Shown piece by piece: positions 62,893-64,000 of a stretch of 64,000 nucleotides of DNA. A model generated the notes under the pieces. The model did no database searches. It was given only the letters and a program-made list of their open reading frames with translations, and was not told the origin of the DNA. The position numbers were made by a program, and so were the translations under genes. Positions within the stretch are counted from its first letter, which is position 1. The number at the start of each line of letters is the position of its first letter. Origin of the DNA: Sulfitobacter sp. SK012 (GTDB lineage Bacteria > Pseudomonadota > Alphaproteobacteria > Rhodobacterales > Rhodobacteraceae); assembly GCF_003352085.1 (NCBI RefSeq), contig NZ_CP025804.1, positions 4,030,001-4,094,000 on the forward strand, given 5' to 3'.

Positions 62893-63765
62893 ATGGTCGA
62901 TCTTTCAAAAATCCGCGCCATCGACATTCACACCCACGCCGAAGAGCCTTGCGGCTGCCATGGAGACGACGGATATGACGATCTGCAATCCGCAATGGCC
63001 ACGTACTTTCGCGCGCCCTGGGAACATCCGCCGACGATCCAAGACACCGCCGCGCATTACCGTGCGCAGAACATCGCGGCCGTGATCTTTCCCGTCGATA
63101 GCGAACGAGAAACGGGCTACCGGCGTTACAAAAACGAAGAGGTCGCCGCGTTGGCTGCCGAAAACGATGACGTGCTGATCCCTTTCGCCTCGATTGATCC
63201 ATGGAAAGGCAAAATGGGCGTGCGCGAGGCCCGCCGCCTGATCAGAGATTTTGGCATAAAAGGGTTCAAATTTCACCCCACGATGCAGGGGTTTTACCCT
63301 AACGACCCGATGGCCTACCCCCTTTACGAAGCGATCGCCGAAGAGGGTGGGATTGCCCTGTTCCATACTGGTCAAACCGGTGTTGGTTCGGGGATGCCCG
63401 GTGGCAATGGGATGCGGCTGAAGTATTCCAATCCGATGTACATGGATGATGTCGCGGTGGATTTTCCTCAGATGAAAATCATCCTCGCGCACCCATCCTT
63501 TCCCTGGCAGGAAGAGGCCCTTGCGGTCGCACAGCACAAGCCAAACGTCTATATTGATCTGTCCGGTTGGTCGCCAAAGTACTTCCCTGAAATTCTTGTT
63601 CGCTACTGCAATTCGATCCTCAAAAAGAAAGTCCTGTTCGGTTCTGATTGGCCCATGATTACACCCGAACGCTGGCTCTCAGATTTTGAGAAGATCGCAA
63701 TCAAGGACGAACTGCGCGACGACATCACCAAAGGCAACGCCGCACGTTTGCTAGGGCTGACGTAA
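62893..63765 (+). CDS. Amidohydrolase-family hydrolase of the hydroxycinnamate operon
   Basis: From ATG 62893 (AAGGA upstream) the protein has 290 residues. IRAIDIHTHAEEP (H-x-H metal motif, residues 7-19), FGIKGFKFHPTMQGFYP, ILAHPSFPWQEEAL and VLFGSDWPMITPERWL (late Asp) give the amidohydrolase-2 metal site. It follows the synthase by 10 nt. In Agrobacterium-type beta-oxidative hydroxycinnamate breakdown a hydrolase of this family removes CoA from the 4-hydroxyphenyl-beta-ketoacyl-CoA, so this is the best functional guess, from context rather than proof. Confidence 0.85.
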   Translation: MVDLSKIRAIDIHTHAEEPCGCHGDDGYDDLQSAMATYFRAPWEHPPTIQDTAAHYRAQNIAAVIFPVDSERETGYRRYKNEEVAALAAENDDVLIPFASIDPWKGKMGVREARRLIRDFGIKGFKFHPTMQGFYPNDPMAYPLYEAIAEEGGIALFHTGQTGVGSGMPGGNGMRLKYSNPMYMDDVAVDFPQMKIILAHPSFPWQEEALAVAQHKPNVYIDLSGWSPKYFPEILVRYCNSILKKKVLFGSDWPMITPERWLSDFEKIAIKDELRDDITKGNAARLLGLT

Positions 63766-63935
63766 TTCTTGCACATGTGGAAATGCGTTTCATGCCGTGA
63801 AAGATATGCATGATGGCGGCCCCGGAAGCTACCGAACCACTGATCATACATCGCCACAAACCCTTTACAATAAGTAACTTGGGTGGAATATATAGATCAC
63901 AACTGGTCACAGTTCAATTTAGTTAATCACAAAAA

Positions 63936-64000
63936 GTGAGTACGAAATTGATTAGAAAACTCACCGACAGCAAAGTCAAAACCGCCAAACCGGGAGATAA
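63936..64000 (+). CDS. Start of a tyrosine recombinase (integrase), cut by window edge
   Basis: A GTG at 63936 opens a frame to the window end encoding MSTKLIRKLTDSKVKTAKPGD, 21 residues. LTDSKVKTAKPGD is the typical opening of the arm-binding domain (DUF4102) of P4/CTnDOT-like phage and island integrases. The catalytic part is outside the window. DNA just before it is AT-rich and without tRNA. It suggests an integrated element begins here. Since only 21 residues are visible the call depends on that one motif. Confidence 0.65.
   Translation, partial: MSTKLIRKLTDSKVKTAKPGD

Overview
The window looks like a chromosomal segment of a marine alphaproteobacterium of the Rhodobacteraceae (Roseobacter group). 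This rests on the TRAP transporter linked to a beta-oxidation cluster, the murA-DUF2948-hisD-UPF0262-LMW-phosphatase neighbourhood, a DUF1007/NicO metal pair, and high-GC genes with overlapping starts and stops. No rRNA, plasmid replication genes or CRISPR array are visible. Genus and species cannot be named from the sequence alone.

Layout, left to right. (1) 1-3.4 kb: a cut NicO-type nickel/cobalt exporter with its DUF1007 partner, a PLP aminotransferase, and ribulose-phosphate epimerase (rpe). (2) 3.5-16.6 kb, all on the minus strand: a tight probable operon reading dctP-dctQ-dctM (TRAP uptake), an IclR regulator, fadJ-like fusion, thiolase, two acyl-CoA dehydrogenases, a PaaI thioesterase, an enoyl-CoA hydratase, a nitronate-monooxygenase-like flavoprotein and an acyl-CoA synthetase. 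A perfect 15-bp palindrome lies just upstream of dctP. The set imports, activates and beta-oxidises an unidentified carboxylic acid. (3) 16.7-23.3 kb: a small methyltransferase and a four-gene peptide/opine-type ABC transporter. (4) 23.3-25.9 kb: a large MscS-family channel. (5) 26.2-32.7 kb: a seven-gene plus-strand operon with four glycosyltransferases, a histidine phosphatase, a deacetylase without signal peptide and a methyltransferase that is a paralogue of the one at 16.7 kb. It is a glycan-making unit with no obvious export genes.

(6) 32.9-43.6 kb: mostly housekeeping (phnA-like, lepA, porin, lipoprotein, LMW phosphatase, UPF0262, hisD, GNAT, DUF2948, murA and a 57-aa basic protein), interrupted by an AT-rich two-gene cassette of unknown function. 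(7) 43.7-58.2 kb: accessory DNA beginning at a broken tRNA-Thr copy followed by an intact tRNA-Thr(GGT). It carries an iron-complex ABC transporter with a methyltransferase, bracketed by two copies of an 80-bp MITE-like repeat. It also carries two MarC proteins (one with YrhK), a TauE/SafE permease, a divergent sulfotransferase/LysR pair, a TetR/membrane-protein pair with tandem palindromic operators, and two unrecognised proteins. (8) 58.3-63.8 kb: a Tat-lipoprotein lytic transglycosylase and a hydroxycinnamate-type catabolic operon (crotonase, MarR, feruloyl-CoA synthase, amidohydrolase). (9) At the right edge the first codons of a tyrosine recombinase appear, so an integrated element probably begins there.

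The best candidates for undescribed biology are the glycan operon at 26-33 kb, the TRAP/IclR beta-oxidation operon, the repeat-bracketed iron cassette, and the unknown proteins at 33.6-34.5 kb and 56-58 kb. All assignments come from reading motifs and context. No database search was run.
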